NCBI GenBank assembly: GCA_011526085.1
Contig: WYBC01000023.1
Span: forward strand, 35,555 to 99,554
DNA length: 64,000 nucleotides
Reading direction: 5' to 3'
Source of the DNA: Lysobacter sp.
GTDB taxonomy: Bacteria > Pseudomonadota > Gammaproteobacteria > Xanthomonadales > Xanthomonadaceae
Part shown: positions 26,204 through 37,145 of the stretch, in pieces
How the letters are laid out: each line of letters begins with the position of its first letter
Position numbering within the stretch: position 1 is the first letter of the stretch
Program-made: the position numbers and the translations under genes
The notes under the pieces: generated by a model
Told to the model about the DNA's origin: nothing
Database searches by the model: none
Seen by the model: only the letters and a program-made list of their open reading frames with translations

Positions 26204-27841
26204 ATGTCTGGATTCCTGTCCGGGTCGAAGACCCATGCCGTTCCGAAACATGCTGTTCTCAAGCATGCTGTTCTCAAACGTGCCGCCCTGCTCGCGCTGC
26301 TGTTCGGCGCGATGACCTTCGGTACGACGCTCGTCGCGACCGCACAGACCGCGCCGGCGACCGACGCCGTCGCCACCGAAGCGGCCGCACCCGCGACCGA
26401 GGCGCCCGCCGACGCGGCACCGGCGACCGCGGAAGCCGCCGCACCCGCAGCCGCCGATGCGGCGCCTGCCGAAGCCGCACCTGCTGAAGCCGCACCCGCC
26501 GAAGCCGCCGCGGCGGAAGCCCCGCCCGCGCCGACGCCCGACAAGGGCGACACCGCGTGGATTCTCGTCTGCTCCGCGCTGGTGATCTTCATGACCCTGC
26601 CCGGGCTGGCGCTGTTCTACGGCGGTCTGGTGCGCAGCAAGAACGTGCTGTCGATCCTGATGCAGTGTCTGGTGGTGTTCTCGCTGGTCGCGGTGCTGTG
26701 GGTGCTGTATGGCTACAGCCTCGCCTTCACCGAGAACAACGCCTTCATCGGCGGCGGCGCGCGGCTGCTCGGCGCGGGGCTCAACGGCGCGATGGGCGCG
26801 ACCTTCACCAAGGGCGTGTACATCCCCGAGCTGGCGTTCTTCGTGTTCCAGGGCGCGTTCGCCTGCATCACCTGCGCGCTGATCGTCGGTGCCTTCGCCG
26901 AACGCGTGAAGTTCGCCGGCCTGCTGCTGTTCACGGTGGTCTGGTTCACCTTCGCGTACGCCCCGATGGCGCACATGGTGTGGTTCTTCCCGGGCCCGGA
27001 TGCGTTCACCGGCACCGATGCGGTCGAAGGCGTGCTCGCGAAGTCCGGTTATCTGTGGGCCAAGGGCGCGCTCGATTTCGCAGGCGGCACCGTGGTGCAC
27101 ATCAACGCCGCCATCGCCGGTCTGGTCGGCGCGTACGTGATCGGTCCGCGTCTGGGTTATCGCCGCGAAGCCATCCGTCCGCACAACCTCACCCAGACGA
27201 TGGTCGGCGCCTCGATCCTGTGGTTCGGCTGGTTCGGCTTCAACGCCGGCTCCGCGCTGGAAGCCAACGGCGTCGCCGCGCTCGCGTTCGTCAACACCTT
27301 CCTCGCCACCGCCGCCGCGGTGCTGGTGTGGAGCGCGGTGGAATGGATCGCGCGCGGCAAGCCGTCGATGCTCGGCGGCGCGTCGGGTGCGGTCGCGGGT
27401 CTGGTCGCGATCACGCCCGCGGCGGGTCTCGTGGGTCTGATGGGCGCGCTCGCCATCGGTGCGATCGCCGGCCTCGTCTGTTTCTGGGGCGTGACCGGTC
27501 TGAAGAAGCTGCTGCGCGCCGACGATTCGCTCGACGTGTTCGGCGTGCACGGCGTCGGCGGCATCACCGGCGCGCTGCTCACCGGCGTGTTCGCGGCGCC
27601 GTCGCTGGGCGGCGCGGGCATCTGGGACTACGTCACCGAAACCGCGCTGGCGGACTACAGCATCGCCTCGCAGGTCTGGATCCAGTTCCAGGGCGTGGTG
27701 GTGACGGTGGTGCTCTCCGGCCTGGTCTCGCTGATCGCCTTCACCCTGGTGAAGTACACCATCGGTCTGCGCGTCAACGAGGATGCCGAGCGCGAAGGTC
27801 TCGACATCGCCTCGCACGGCGAAGCGGCGTACGAGCACTGA
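26204..27841 (+). CDS. amtB: Ammonium transporter with long Ala/Pro/Glu-rich N-terminal extension
   Basis: A 545-residue membrane protein. The AmtB core starts near residue 115 (DKGDTAWILVCSALVIFM, then GLALFYGGLVRSKN). It includes AYAPMAHMVW, FAGGTVVHINA, ILWFGWFGFNAG and DVFGVHGVGG, the regions holding the conserved pore histidines and aromatic residues. It conducts ammonium or ammonia into the cell and is gated by GlnK. Unusual features lie at the N-terminus. A KHAVL-type repeat is followed by a signal peptide ending near ATAQT, then about 65 residues composed almost only of Ala, Pro, Glu, Asp and Thr before the first helix. The core is of standard length. Confidence 0.95.
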   Translation: MSGFLSGSKTHAVPKHAVLKHAVLKRAALLALLFGAMTFGTTLVATAQTAPATDAVATEAAAPATEAPADAAPATAEAAAPAAADAAPAEAAPAEAAPAEAAAAEAPPAPTPDKGDTAWILVCSALVIFMTLPGLALFYGGLVRSKNVLSILMQCLVVFSLVAVLWVLYGYSLAFTENNAFIGGGARLLGAGLNGAMGATFTKGVYIPELAFFVFQGAFACITCALIVGAFAERVKFAGLLLFTVVWFTFAYAPMAHMVWFFPGPDAFTGTDAVEGVLAKSGYLWAKGALDFAGGTVVHINAAIAGLVGAYVIGPRLGYRREAIRPHNLTQTMVGASILWFGWFGFNAGSALEANGVAALAFVNTFLATAAAVLVWSAVEWIARGKPSMLGGASGAVAGLVAITPAAGLVGLMGALAIGAIAGLVCFWGVTGLKKLLRADDSLDVFGVHGVGGITGALLTGVFAAPSLGGAGIWDYVTETALADYSIASQVWIQFQGVVVTVVLSGLVSLIAFTLVKYTIGLRVNEDAEREGLDIASHGEAAYEH

Positions 27842-27865
27842 TCGTTCCCGGTGCATCCGCATGAA

Positions 27866-27897
27866 CGAACGGCCCGGGAGACCGGGCCGTTCGTTTT
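27866..27897 (+). terminator. Intrinsic terminator of glnK-amtB
   Basis: A perfect 12-base stem (CGAACGGCCCGG / CCGGGCCGTTCG) with a GAGA loop is followed directly by TTTT, 24 bases after the amtB stop. Confidence 0.92.
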
Positions 27898-27964
27898 CGG
27901 GCATCGCGACGCGTTTCCGCGCCTGGCGTTCTTGCGTGCGCGCCGGCTGTCCTGCCGGGAGCGG

Positions 27965-28726
27965 TTATCGCAGATAGTCGGCGATGCCGACGTAACCGGT
28001 GCAGTCGCCCTCTCCTTCCACGCCGGAGAACGCTTCGAGATCGTGGGAGAAGTCCGGGCCGCTGTAGACGTATCCGGAAGAGACGTTGGGATAGTTGCCG
28101 TATCCGAATTGCTGGCTGATGACGTTGGTGTGGTGATTCCAGGCGAGGGCATGGGCGGACAACGCGCCCGAACCATAGGGCACGCCGGGCGGCGCGCTCA
28201 GACTGCCGTTGGCGCTGGCGGCCGCACGGGCGTAGTAATAGTTCAGGCCGCCACCGCCGTTGCTCATGTAGTACTCTGCGGTCGCGCTGACGTAGGCGGT
28301 ACCGCTGTACCAGGTGCCCTGACGCGTCGTCCAGTTGTAGTGATAGCAGCTGATGCTGCCCGAGCTGCTGGCCTTCGTGGCGATGTCCGCGCGCTGACGT
28401 TCGAATCGGCCGGCGGTCCGCTCCAGACGCTTGATGCGGGACTTGATCTGCGCGCGTTCGCGCAACGAAGCCGGAACGCGCGCGCGCAGTGCCGCGAGGT
28501 CGTAGGCCAGACCGGATTCGCCCATCGTGATCGTCTTGCCGGCGAGCGGGCCCTTCGTCACGAGGTAGACGCCCGCATCGATGCGTTCGACGCTGTCGGC
28601 GTAGTCGCGTGCGAACTGGCCTTCGCTTTCGATCCGGAAGCTGTTGGCATTGGGTGCGTCGGCGGCGAGCGCCTGGCCGGCGAACATGGAGGCGACCAGG
28701 CTGGTCGCGAGCATCGTTTTCGTCAT
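27965..28726 (-). CDS. Secreted protein of unknown function, paralog A
   Basis: A 253-residue protein with a Sec signal (MTKTMLATSLVASMFAGQALA). The next part, SFRIESEGQFARDYADSVE, then KGPLAGKTITMGESGLAYDL and a basic helical stretch (RERAQIKSRIKRLER), is shared with the adjacent gene. The C-terminal half is rich in Tyr, Ser and Gly (YYYARAAASANGSL; SSGYVYSGPDFSHDLEAF) with two cysteines. No known domain was recognised. The ATG at 28726 is 11 bases from AGGAG, the same layout as in the paralog; in-frame starts at 28735/28738 are too close to it. A 45% A+T terminator-like hairpin is absent on its downstream side. Confidence 0.72.
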   Translation of the reverse strand: MTKTMLATSLVASMFAGQALAADAPNANSFRIESEGQFARDYADSVERIDAGVYLVTKGPLAGKTITMGESGLAYDLAALRARVPASLRERAQIKSRIKRLERTAGRFERQRADIATKASSSGSISCYHYNWTTRQGTWYSGTAYVSATAEYYMSNGGGGLNYYYARAAASANGSLSAPPGVPYGSGALSAHALAWNHHTNVISQQFGYGNYPNVSSGYVYSGPDFSHDLEAFSGVEGEGDCTGYVGIADYLR

Positions 28727-28774
28727 GGGAACCATCACTCCTGTGTTGTTGTCGATGTTGGGCCCTTCCGGGCG

Positions 28775-28802
28775 GCAGGGGCCCGATCGAGCGGGCCTCT
28801 GC
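28775..28802 (-). terminator. Hairpin between the two secreted paralogs
   Basis: An 11-base-pair stem with one G-T pair and a six-base loop lies just past the stop of paralog B and 49 bases before paralog A. There is no T-run, so it may be a partial terminator or a transcript stabiliser. Confidence 0.5.
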
Positions 28803-28806
28803 GGTA

Positions 28807-29598
28807 TCAGCGGAACGCCGCGGCAAACAGGATCGGAGGCCGATCCCGGAAGCCGGGCGTCATGCTGTCGCTGATCGAGACGTAGCCGTAGCAGTTGCCG
28901 CGCCCATGAACGCTGGCCGACGCGAACAGGTCGTGGAAGAACGCCGGGCCGCTGTAGACGTAACCGGTGGCGACGCTCGCGGACTGCACGCCCTGCTGCT
29001 GGCGGGTGATGATCTGGCCGAGCTGGCGTTCGTGCGCAACGGCGTAGGCCAGCAGCGAGACGTCCGCGGGCACGCCAAAGGGCGTGTAGACCGTGCCGCG
29101 GGCACTGGCGCTGGCGCGCGCGTAGTAGGGATTGAACAGGCCGTCGCTGCGGAGCATGTACAGCTCCGTCGTCGCGGTCACGGTGGCGCTGCCGTAGTAA
29201 TAGATCGGTGCGCCGTCGAGCGGCTGGTACTGGCAGGGGAATGCGTCGGAGCGCGATGCCTTCGTCGGGCCGGTGCGCGCGCGCAGTTGCGCGAAGCGGG
29301 CCTGTTCGGTTTCGAGGCGTCGGATCTGCGCCTTGGCCTGCGCGCGTTCCCGGCGCGACTGCGGGATGTGCGCGCGCAGTGCGGCGAGGTCGTAGGCCAG
29401 GCCGGTTTCGCCGAGCGAGATCGTCTTGCCCGCGAGCGGGCCCTTCACGATCTGGTAGACCCCGGGGGCCATCCGTTCGATCCGGTCGCCGTAGTCGCCG
29501 ACGAACTGCGCTTCGCTTTCGATCCGGAATGCATCGGCGGCCAACGCGTTGCCGGCGAGGAGCAGGGAAGCGAGGGATGCTGCGAGTGAACTCTTCAT
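28807..29598 (-). CDS. Secreted protein of unknown function, paralog B
   Basis: A 263-residue protein with a Sec signal (MKSSLAASLASLLLAGNALA). It shares with paralog A the blocks AFRIESEAQFVGDYGDRIE, KGPLAGKTISLGETGLAYDL, a basic helical segment, a central YARASASARG block, and the late ATGYVYSGPAFFHDLF followed by a cysteine-bounded GNCYGYVSISD. It extends about ten residues beyond A. Both genes have AGGAG 11-12 bases before the start and a GGCCC...GGGCC hairpin upstream, so the duplication included the leader. No known function; a periplasmic or extracellular location is inferred. Confidence 0.72.
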   Translation of the reverse strand: MKSSLAASLASLLLAGNALAADAFRIESEAQFVGDYGDRIERMAPGVYQIVKGPLAGKTISLGETGLAYDLAALRAHIPQSRRERAQAKAQIRRLETEQARFAQLRARTGPTKASRSDAFPCQYQPLDGAPIYYYGSATVTATTELYMLRSDGLFNPYYARASASARGTVYTPFGVPADVSLLAYAVAHERQLGQIITRQQQGVQSASVATGYVYSGPAFFHDLFASASVHGRGNCYGYVSISDSMTPGFRDRPPILFAAAFR

Positions 29599-29654
29599 GG
29601 CGTCGTGAAACTCCTGTGTCTCTGCATGGACGTGGCCCTCTCCGGGCCGTGCAG

Positions 29655-29676
29655 GCCCCCGCCGTGCGGCGGGGGC
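29655..29676 (-). terminator. Hairpin downstream of the 348-residue secreted protein gene
   Basis: A perfect nine-base stem (GCCCCCGCC / GGCGGGGGC) with a four-base loop lies 51 bases beyond the stop on the minus strand, upstream of paralog B. Confidence 0.5.
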
Positions 29677-29726
29677 TTCACAGGTTGCAGCGTCGCGCGC
29701 CGGAAAACAGGATCAGCGCAACGCGA

Positions 29727-30773
29727 TCAGAACACCCCGGTGCAGTCCGTGGTGCCGGTCGTCTCGGCGCACAGCGCGGTATCGATCATTTCGGCGCCGA
29801 ACCGGTTTGCGTAGTCGGATCCCTTGCCGATGTTGTAGTCCAGCAGCCCCATCGACAGGCTGTTGGCCCACTGGCCCGGCAGCTGAATGCCGTAGAGGAC
29901 GTTGCCGCCGGGACCGATGACTTCCAGGCGCGAGGCGACTTCGTTCTTCGTGGAAATCGGCGGTCCGATGATGATGGCGCCCCCGCTGCTGGCGGTTTCG
30001 GGATCCGGACCGATCGGCAGGGTGATTTCCCCGGAGTCCGCCGGATCGACGGGATCGCCGACGACCTGCGCCCAGCGCAGGCCGACGCGCGTGGCGTTTC
30101 CGCCCTGCTGCACGGGGATCGTCGCGACGACGTGCTCGAACACCGGCGGCCGCTGGCCCGAAGCGATGTAGGGCACGCGCGTTTCGATCACTTCGAGCAC
30201 GAGCCGGTCTTTTTCGAGCTGGGTCTTGCGGATGCGGTACATCGCGGAGACCGCATCCGGATCCTTGATGTCGTCGACCGCGTTCCAGCGGAATTCGAGC
30301 TGCGCGATGTCGAGCCATTCGCCCGTCTCGACCAGCGCCCGGTCGTCGACCGTGAACGCGAGCGTGTAGCGGATGCCCAGATCCTTCTCCGTGTTGTAGC
30401 GCAGGTCGGGCAGGGCGACCACGCCGAAGCCGGCGCCCTCGGGGTAGGTCGGCGTCAGCGAGACGCTGCCGCTGGCGGCGTTGTCCCCGGGGATCGGCAG
30501 ACGGTCGTGACATTTGCCGTTGCTGGGCGCATGCCCGCTATTGAGCGAATCGTCATCCGAGGTCCAGCGCGCGAGCCCGCCGGTGACGGCCGGGTTGCCC
30601 ACCAGGGCGTGGAAGCCCTTGTACCAGTGGGGTGCGCCGGACGATCCGGTGGGGTTCGATCCGTCCAGCTCCAACAGTTCGACCGGTTCGCGCGGGCAGG
30701 GCGGAAAGGCGTAGGCGGTCGGGACCCAGGCGAGGGCGAGCATCAGTGCCAGGGCAAGGCGGCGTATGGGCAT
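29727..30773 (-). CDS. Secreted protein of unknown function
   Basis: A 348-residue protein with a Sec signal (MPIRRLALALMLALAWVPTAYA). It opens FPPCPREPVELLELDG and has HWYKGFHALVGNPAV, an acidic-polar middle, and a C-terminal block GQWANSLSMGLLDYNIGKGS ending with two cysteines (LCAETTGTTDC). No catalytic motif or known domain was recognised. The start at 30773 has GGAG six bases upstream; an ATG at 30806 would put 11 residues before the signal. It lies downstream of the kinase gene on the same strand, 129 bases away, so it may belong to that regulon, but this is speculative. Confidence 0.68.
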   Translation of the reverse strand: MPIRRLALALMLALAWVPTAYAFPPCPREPVELLELDGSNPTGSSGAPHWYKGFHALVGNPAVTGGLARWTSDDDSLNSGHAPSNGKCHDRLPIPGDNAASGSVSLTPTYPEGAGFGVVALPDLRYNTEKDLGIRYTLAFTVDDRALVETGEWLDIAQLEFRWNAVDDIKDPDAVSAMYRIRKTQLEKDRLVLEVIETRVPYIASGQRPPVFEHVVATIPVQQGGNATRVGLRWAQVVGDPVDPADSGEITLPIGPDPETASSGGAIIIGPPISTKNEVASRLEVIGPGGNVLYGIQLPGQWANSLSMGLLDYNIGKGSDYANRFGAEMIDTALCAETTGTTDCTGVF

Positions 30774-30902
30774 GGGGCGCTCCGTGGAGGTGATCGGGTG
30801 GTTCATGGCGGAAGGGGTCGCAAGTCGATGGCGCGGGCGGTGTCCGTGCGGCGCCGGGATGAGGTCCTCGTCCTTCTCCTCGGCGAAAGGATGTGAACAG
30901 GA

Positions 30903-33518
30903 TCACGCACCGTCGTCGCGCTCCCCGAGACGGGCCCGGAGGCCTCGCAGCTCGCGCGCCAGCGGTTCCGGCAGTGGCTGCCCGAGCGTCCGCCAGAGTC
31001 CGGGAATGGCCGCGATCTCGTCCCTGGCGCGGGCGGGCTGTCCCTGGGCCAGGGCGGCGCGCGCCAGGGCCAGACGCAGGCCGCTCAGGCGCTCGGCGTC
31101 TTCGCCGTCTTCCGGGTTGCCCGGGGGATCGCCGAGCGCTTCCAGACAGTGGCGGTGCCGTCCCAGCGTGTTCAGGGTGTCGGCCCAGGTCCGTTCGAAC
31201 AGGCGCACGTCGCCGTGGTCGCGCGCGGTGGCCAGGCGCCCGATCCGCACCGCCTCGGCCAAATGCGGTTCGGCCAAGTCGGGGCGTTCGCGCAGTTCCA
31301 GGTAAAAGGCCGCCAGATTGAATTCGGCGTAGGCGCGCGCCGAGGAGATCGCGGGCAGCTTCGCGCGCTGGATGGCGTAGGCCTTCGCCATCAGCGCGTC
31401 CTGTTCGCGCGCATCGGCGACCAGATCGATCTTGCGGAGATAGGCGCTGGCGGCTTCGAGCGAATCGTCGCCGTACAGCCGTATGGCCGTTTCCAGCCAC
31501 TGGTCCACGGCCGTGGCCAGCGCCGTGCTCGTATCCTCGCGCCGCTTCAGCTCGCGCACGATCAACCGCAGCGCGCGGATCTGCAGCGCGGGCGTCTGGC
31601 TGCGCAGCGCCGTGCGGTCGATGCCGTCGCAGATGCGGCGCGCGTCCTCGTCGCGTTTGACGTTGAGCAGCGCGTTGCCCAGATCCACCCGCAGTTGCAG
31701 CGAAGCGGCCGGATCCAGCGCATCGCCGTGCCGGCGCCAGGCCGCTTCGAGCACCTCCGCCGCGCGGTTGAATTCGGAACGACGGACGAGCAGGCGTTCG
31801 TGCAGCCGGGCCACGTCCACCTGCGCTTCCGGGGTGTCGGCCGATCGCGCCAGCGTCGCCAGCGCCGCGTCCAGCCGCGGGCTGTCCTCGTCCAGCGTCA
31901 GCGCGTTCGACAGCCGCAGTTTTCCCGCGCGCATCTGCACGTCGGCATCGGTCGCCGCGAGCGCGTCGATCGCCTTCGCGTATTTGCGGAAGGTCGCATC
32001 GCTTTCGCGAAGCAGGCCCAGATTCGCGTCGCTTTCCGCCAGCAGCAGCGCCAGTTCGGCCTGCACGTCCTGCTGGCTGTCCAGTCCATCCAATCGGCGC
32101 TTGCCGCGTTCGAGCAGATCGCGCGCCAGCAGTCCGCCGGTCTCCGCGCGTCCGGGGTCGGCCTGTTCGAAGGTGTCGCGCAGGAAACCGGCGACGGCGC
32201 GCGCGCGGTCGCGGTCGATCTCCGAACGCTGGCGCGCGGTCTCCGCCGCGTCGCGTTCGCGGCGCAGCGCCGCGGACTGCCAGAGCGTCACCGCCAGCGC
32301 GCCGAGCACGCCGACGATCGCGATCGCGGACATCGCCACCGCGAACCGATGGCGCAGCAGGAACTTGCGGCTGCGATAGAGGCGGTCGCTCTGCGAAATC
32401 GAGATCGGATGCCCGGACAGCCAGGCGCGCAGATCGCGGCTCAGATCGACGACATCGGTATAGCGTTCGGACGCGTCCTTGCGCAGGCAATGCGCCACGA
32501 TCGCATCGAGTTCGCCGCGCAGCGCCTGCGCCGGTTGCGCATCGGCCAACGGATGCCCGGCATCGCGTTCGCGCTGCACCGCGTCGCTCATCTTCGGCGG
32601 CACCGTCTCCAGGATCGCGCGCTGCAGTTCCAGCGGCGGTCGCGACGGACGTTCGAACGGCAGGAACCCGCACAGCAATTGATGCAGCAGCGCGCCGAGC
32701 GCATAGACATCGGTACCGACGGTGATGCGTTCGCCCTGCAGTTGTTCCGGCGCCGCGGTCATCGGCGAGAAGAAGCGATCCTGCGCGGCGGTGCCGTCGG
32801 CGACGGTGGTCGTGGCCGACAGCGATTTGGCGATGCCGAAATCCAGCAGTTTCAGATGCCCGGTCTCGTCGACCAGGACATTGTTGTCCTTGAGGTCGCG
32901 GTGGATCACCAGATTGCGGTGCGCCACCTGCACCGCTTCGCACAATTGCAGGAACAGCGCGACGCGTTCGCGCAGTCCGGTGCTGCGGCGTTCGCACCAT
33001 GCGCACAGCGGTTCGCCGGGCACGTATTCCATCGCCAGCCACGGCGTGCCGTCGGGCAGCTCGCCGCCGTCGAGGATGCTGCAGATGTTGGGGTGCCGCA
33101 GCTGCGCCAGGATCCTGCGCTCCTGCGCGAAGCGTTCGCGCCCCGGCCCATCGGTCGCGAAGCGCGGCATGATCTTGATCGCGACCTGCTGCTCGAAACC
33201 GCTGCGGCGTTCGGCCAGATAGACCACGCCCATGCCGCCGCGGCCGATCTGGCGCACCAGCCGGAACGCGCCGATGTCGCTGATGTCGCCGACCGGATCG
33301 GGCAGTTCCGTCGCCAGCACGCTGCGCGCGGTGTGGGTACCGTAGGCCTCGTCGATCGCCAGCAGCCGGCGCAGCCGCGCGGCCATCGCCGGGTCGCGGC
33401 TTTCAAGGGCTTTCAGCCGCTGCGCCTGCGCCTCGGGTTCGAGTTCGCACAAGGTTTCGAACAGCTTGCCTTCGTCGATCGCGCCGTCGCCCCGCGGCTG
33501 CGTCGTCTCGTCAACCAT
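30903..33518 (-). CDS. Transmembrane Ser/Thr protein kinase with helical-repeat C-terminus
   Basis: An 871-residue protein. Residues about 85-370 form a Hanks-type kinase: P-loop IGRGGMGVVY (91-100), catalytic Lys in VAIK (about 113), HRDLKDNN (about 204) and DFGIA (about 226), so it should be active. A single membrane helix (FAVAMSAIAIVGVLGALAVTLW, about 391-412) separates it from a 450-residue TPR-like helical C-terminal region, presumably outside the inner membrane. The start overlaps the stop of the ECF sigma gene by eight bases. Sigma/kinase pairs of this kind are known in Xanthomonadaceae and planctomycetes; the likely job is sensing and phospho-signalling to the sigma factor. Confidence 0.9.
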   Translation of the reverse strand: MVDETTQPRGDGAIDEGKLFETLCELEPEAQAQRLKALESRDPAMAARLRRLLAIDEAYGTHTARSVLATELPDPVGDISDIGAFRLVRQIGRGGMGVVYLAERRSGFEQQVAIKIMPRFATDGPGRERFAQERRILAQLRHPNICSILDGGELPDGTPWLAMEYVPGEPLCAWCERRSTGLRERVALFLQLCEAVQVAHRNLVIHRDLKDNNVLVDETGHLKLLDFGIAKSLSATTTVADGTAAQDRFFSPMTAAPEQLQGERITVGTDVYALGALLHQLLCGFLPFERPSRPPLELQRAILETVPPKMSDAVQRERDAGHPLADAQPAQALRGELDAIVAHCLRKDASERYTDVVDLSRDLRAWLSGHPISISQSDRLYRSRKFLLRHRFAVAMSAIAIVGVLGALAVTLWQSAALRRERDAAETARQRSEIDRDRARAVAGFLRDTFEQADPGRAETGGLLARDLLERGKRRLDGLDSQQDVQAELALLLAESDANLGLLRESDATFRKYAKAIDALAATDADVQMRAGKLRLSNALTLDEDSPRLDAALATLARSADTPEAQVDVARLHERLLVRRSEFNRAAEVLEAAWRRHGDALDPAASLQLRVDLGNALLNVKRDEDARRICDGIDRTALRSQTPALQIRALRLIVRELKRREDTSTALATAVDQWLETAIRLYGDDSLEAASAYLRKIDLVADAREQDALMAKAYAIQRAKLPAISSARAYAEFNLAAFYLELRERPDLAEPHLAEAVRIGRLATARDHGDVRLFERTWADTLNTLGRHRHCLEALGDPPGNPEDGEDAERLSGLRLALARAALAQGQPARARDEIAAIPGLWRTLGQPLPEPLARELRGLRARLGERDDGA

Positions 33519-34101
33519 CGGGCGTGGGCTCCGCGCCGAAATGATCGATCAGCCACGCCCGCGCGTAGCGGTAATGGCGGATCACGGTGGCGCGCGACAG
33601 ACCCATCGCTTCGGCGATCTGTTCGTTGGTCAGGCCGGCGAAGAATTTCAGTTCCACCACCTGGGCAGCGGCCTCGTGTTTCTGCGCCAGCACGGTCAGC
33701 GCGGCGTCCACCGCGATCCAGTCCACCGAATCGTCGATCGAGGCCGACACATCGTTCTCGGCCTTTTCCAGGCGCTCGAACGGCAGCCCGCCGCCGCGTT
33801 TCTCGGCGCTGCGCCGACGCAGATAATCGACCACGATGTTGCGCACGATCCGCGCCGCCAGCGCGTAGAAATGTTCGCGGTTGTTGAAGCGCCCGGGGAA
33901 CTCGTGCATCAGCGCGATGTACGCGTCCTGGGCCAGGTCCGAGGCCTGCAGGGTCAACCCGCTGCGGCCCTGCAGTTGATGCGCGGCCAGCCGCTCCAGT
34001 TTCGGCCACAGCGCCGCGGCCAGCGCTTCCAGCTCGGGCTTGTCGACCGAGGCGCGCCGATTGATCAGATCGGTGAGGTTGGAAGGGGGGACCGCGGACA
34101 T
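33511..34101 (-). CDS. ECF-type RNA polymerase sigma factor (TIGR02999-like)
   Basis: A 196-residue sigma factor. Region 2 contains LTLQASDLAQDAYIALM and FYALAARIVRNIVVDYLRRR. Region 4 contains the helix-turn-helix LTNEQIAEAMGLSRATVIRHYRYARAWL. The N-terminal TDLINR...LWPKLERLAAHQL is typical of the TIGR02999 group, which is usually partnered by a Ser/Thr kinase rather than a classical anti-sigma factor. That is the arrangement here, with an eight-base overlap. Targets are unknown. Confidence 0.92.
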   Translation of the reverse strand: MSAVPPSNLTDLINRRASVDKPELEALAAALWPKLERLAAHQLQGRSGLTLQASDLAQDAYIALMHEFPGRFNNREHFYALAARIVRNIVVDYLRRRSAEKRGGGLPFERLEKAENDVSASIDDSVDWIAVDAALTVLAQKHEAAAQVVELKFFAGLTNEQIAEAMGLSRATVIRHYRYARAWLIDHFGAEPTPDG

Positions 34102-34184
34102 GACGAGGACTCCGGCGTGGGCAGATCGAACGCCCCTCCCTGGCGTTGCGGCCGCCGGTGCGGCGGCCGGCCGATCATATCGCG

Positions 34185-36395
<2,211 letters not shown>

Positions 36396-36452
36396 GCCGC
36401 GAGTGTAGTGGCGGCCGCCGGGGCCGCCAATGCCGCCCGGACGACGCGCGAA

Positions 36453-36749
36453 CTACCCGGCGGGCTTGCTCTCGGCCGGGGCCTTGCCCGCGGGCTTGCG
36501 CGCGCCGGTGGCGGCCGGCGTCGGCGCCAGCGGAATCGTGCGCAGCATCGGCGTGTTGCCCAGCACTTCGATCCGTCCGCCGGTGCGCTCGAACTCGGCC
36601 AGATCGTCGGCGATCTGATCGTGGGTCAGCGCGCTGCGGCGTTCTTCCTTGGTCGCGCGGAAGAGATTGCGGGCGGCGGGTTTCGCCGCCTGCGCCGGGG
36701 CGGGCTCGGCGGTCGGTGCGGCGGTCGGCGGGGTTTTCTTTTCGGTCAT
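36453..36749 (-). CDS. Small conserved-looking protein of unknown function
   Basis: A 98-residue protein with a Pro/Ala-rich start (MTEKKTPPTAAPTAEPAP) and end. The ordered centre is NLFRATKEERRSALTHDQIA, then DDLAEFERTGGRIEVLGNTPM, and looks helical. A GAGG ribosome-binding site precedes the ATG. There is no signal peptide or known domain. It is followed by the S46 gene and preceded by the cysteine-cluster gene on the same strand. Confidence 0.65.
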   Translation of the reverse strand: MTEKKTPPTAAPTAEPAPAQAAKPAARNLFRATKEERRSALTHDQIADDLAEFERTGGRIEVLGNTPMLRTIPLAPTPAATGARKPAGKAPAESKPAG

Positions 36750-36800
36750 CGGTGGGCCTCGACGCAATGGCGTCAACAGAATGGCGTCAACAGTTCGGAG

Positions 36801-37145
36801 TCAACACAGCAGCGTGATCTCGACCGGCCGCGCCGCACGTCGCGCTTCGGCGCGCACATCCAGGCAATACGGGCCGGCCATCTTGAATTTGCGGCAGATC
36901 GTCGGTCGCGTTTCGTAGATGCCGCAATTCATCTTCGAACCGTCCAGCGCGACGCACCAGCCATCGTCGTCGCGCGCCATCACCCGCACGCCCTGTTCGT
37001 TGAATTCGCTCAGATGGGAAGGAATCGAATCCTCCTCGAACAGCACCACCGTCAAACGGCAGCACAGCGCATCGCAGCGACTGCAGTGCACCTGCTTTTC
37101 CTTCGGCGGCGGTGCGGTCGACAACGGCTTCGGAACCGCGTTCAT
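36801..37145 (-). CDS. YkgJ-family cysteine cluster protein
   Basis: A 114-residue cytoplasmic protein with the CxxCx(4)C cluster (HCSRCDALCC), a central Cys in WCVAL, and CGIYETRPTICRKF. This is the layout of the YkgJ/UPF0153 metal-binding family, thought to bind zinc or an iron-sulfur cluster. The ATG overlaps the upstream methyltransferase stop by four bases, indicating translational coupling. The substrate or partner is unknown. Confidence 0.88.
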   Translation of the reverse strand: MNAVPKPLSTAPPPKEKQVHCSRCDALCCRLTVVLFEEDSIPSHLSEFNEQGVRVMARDDDGWCVALDGSKMNCGIYETRPTICRKFKMAGPYCLDVRAEARRAARPVEITLLC

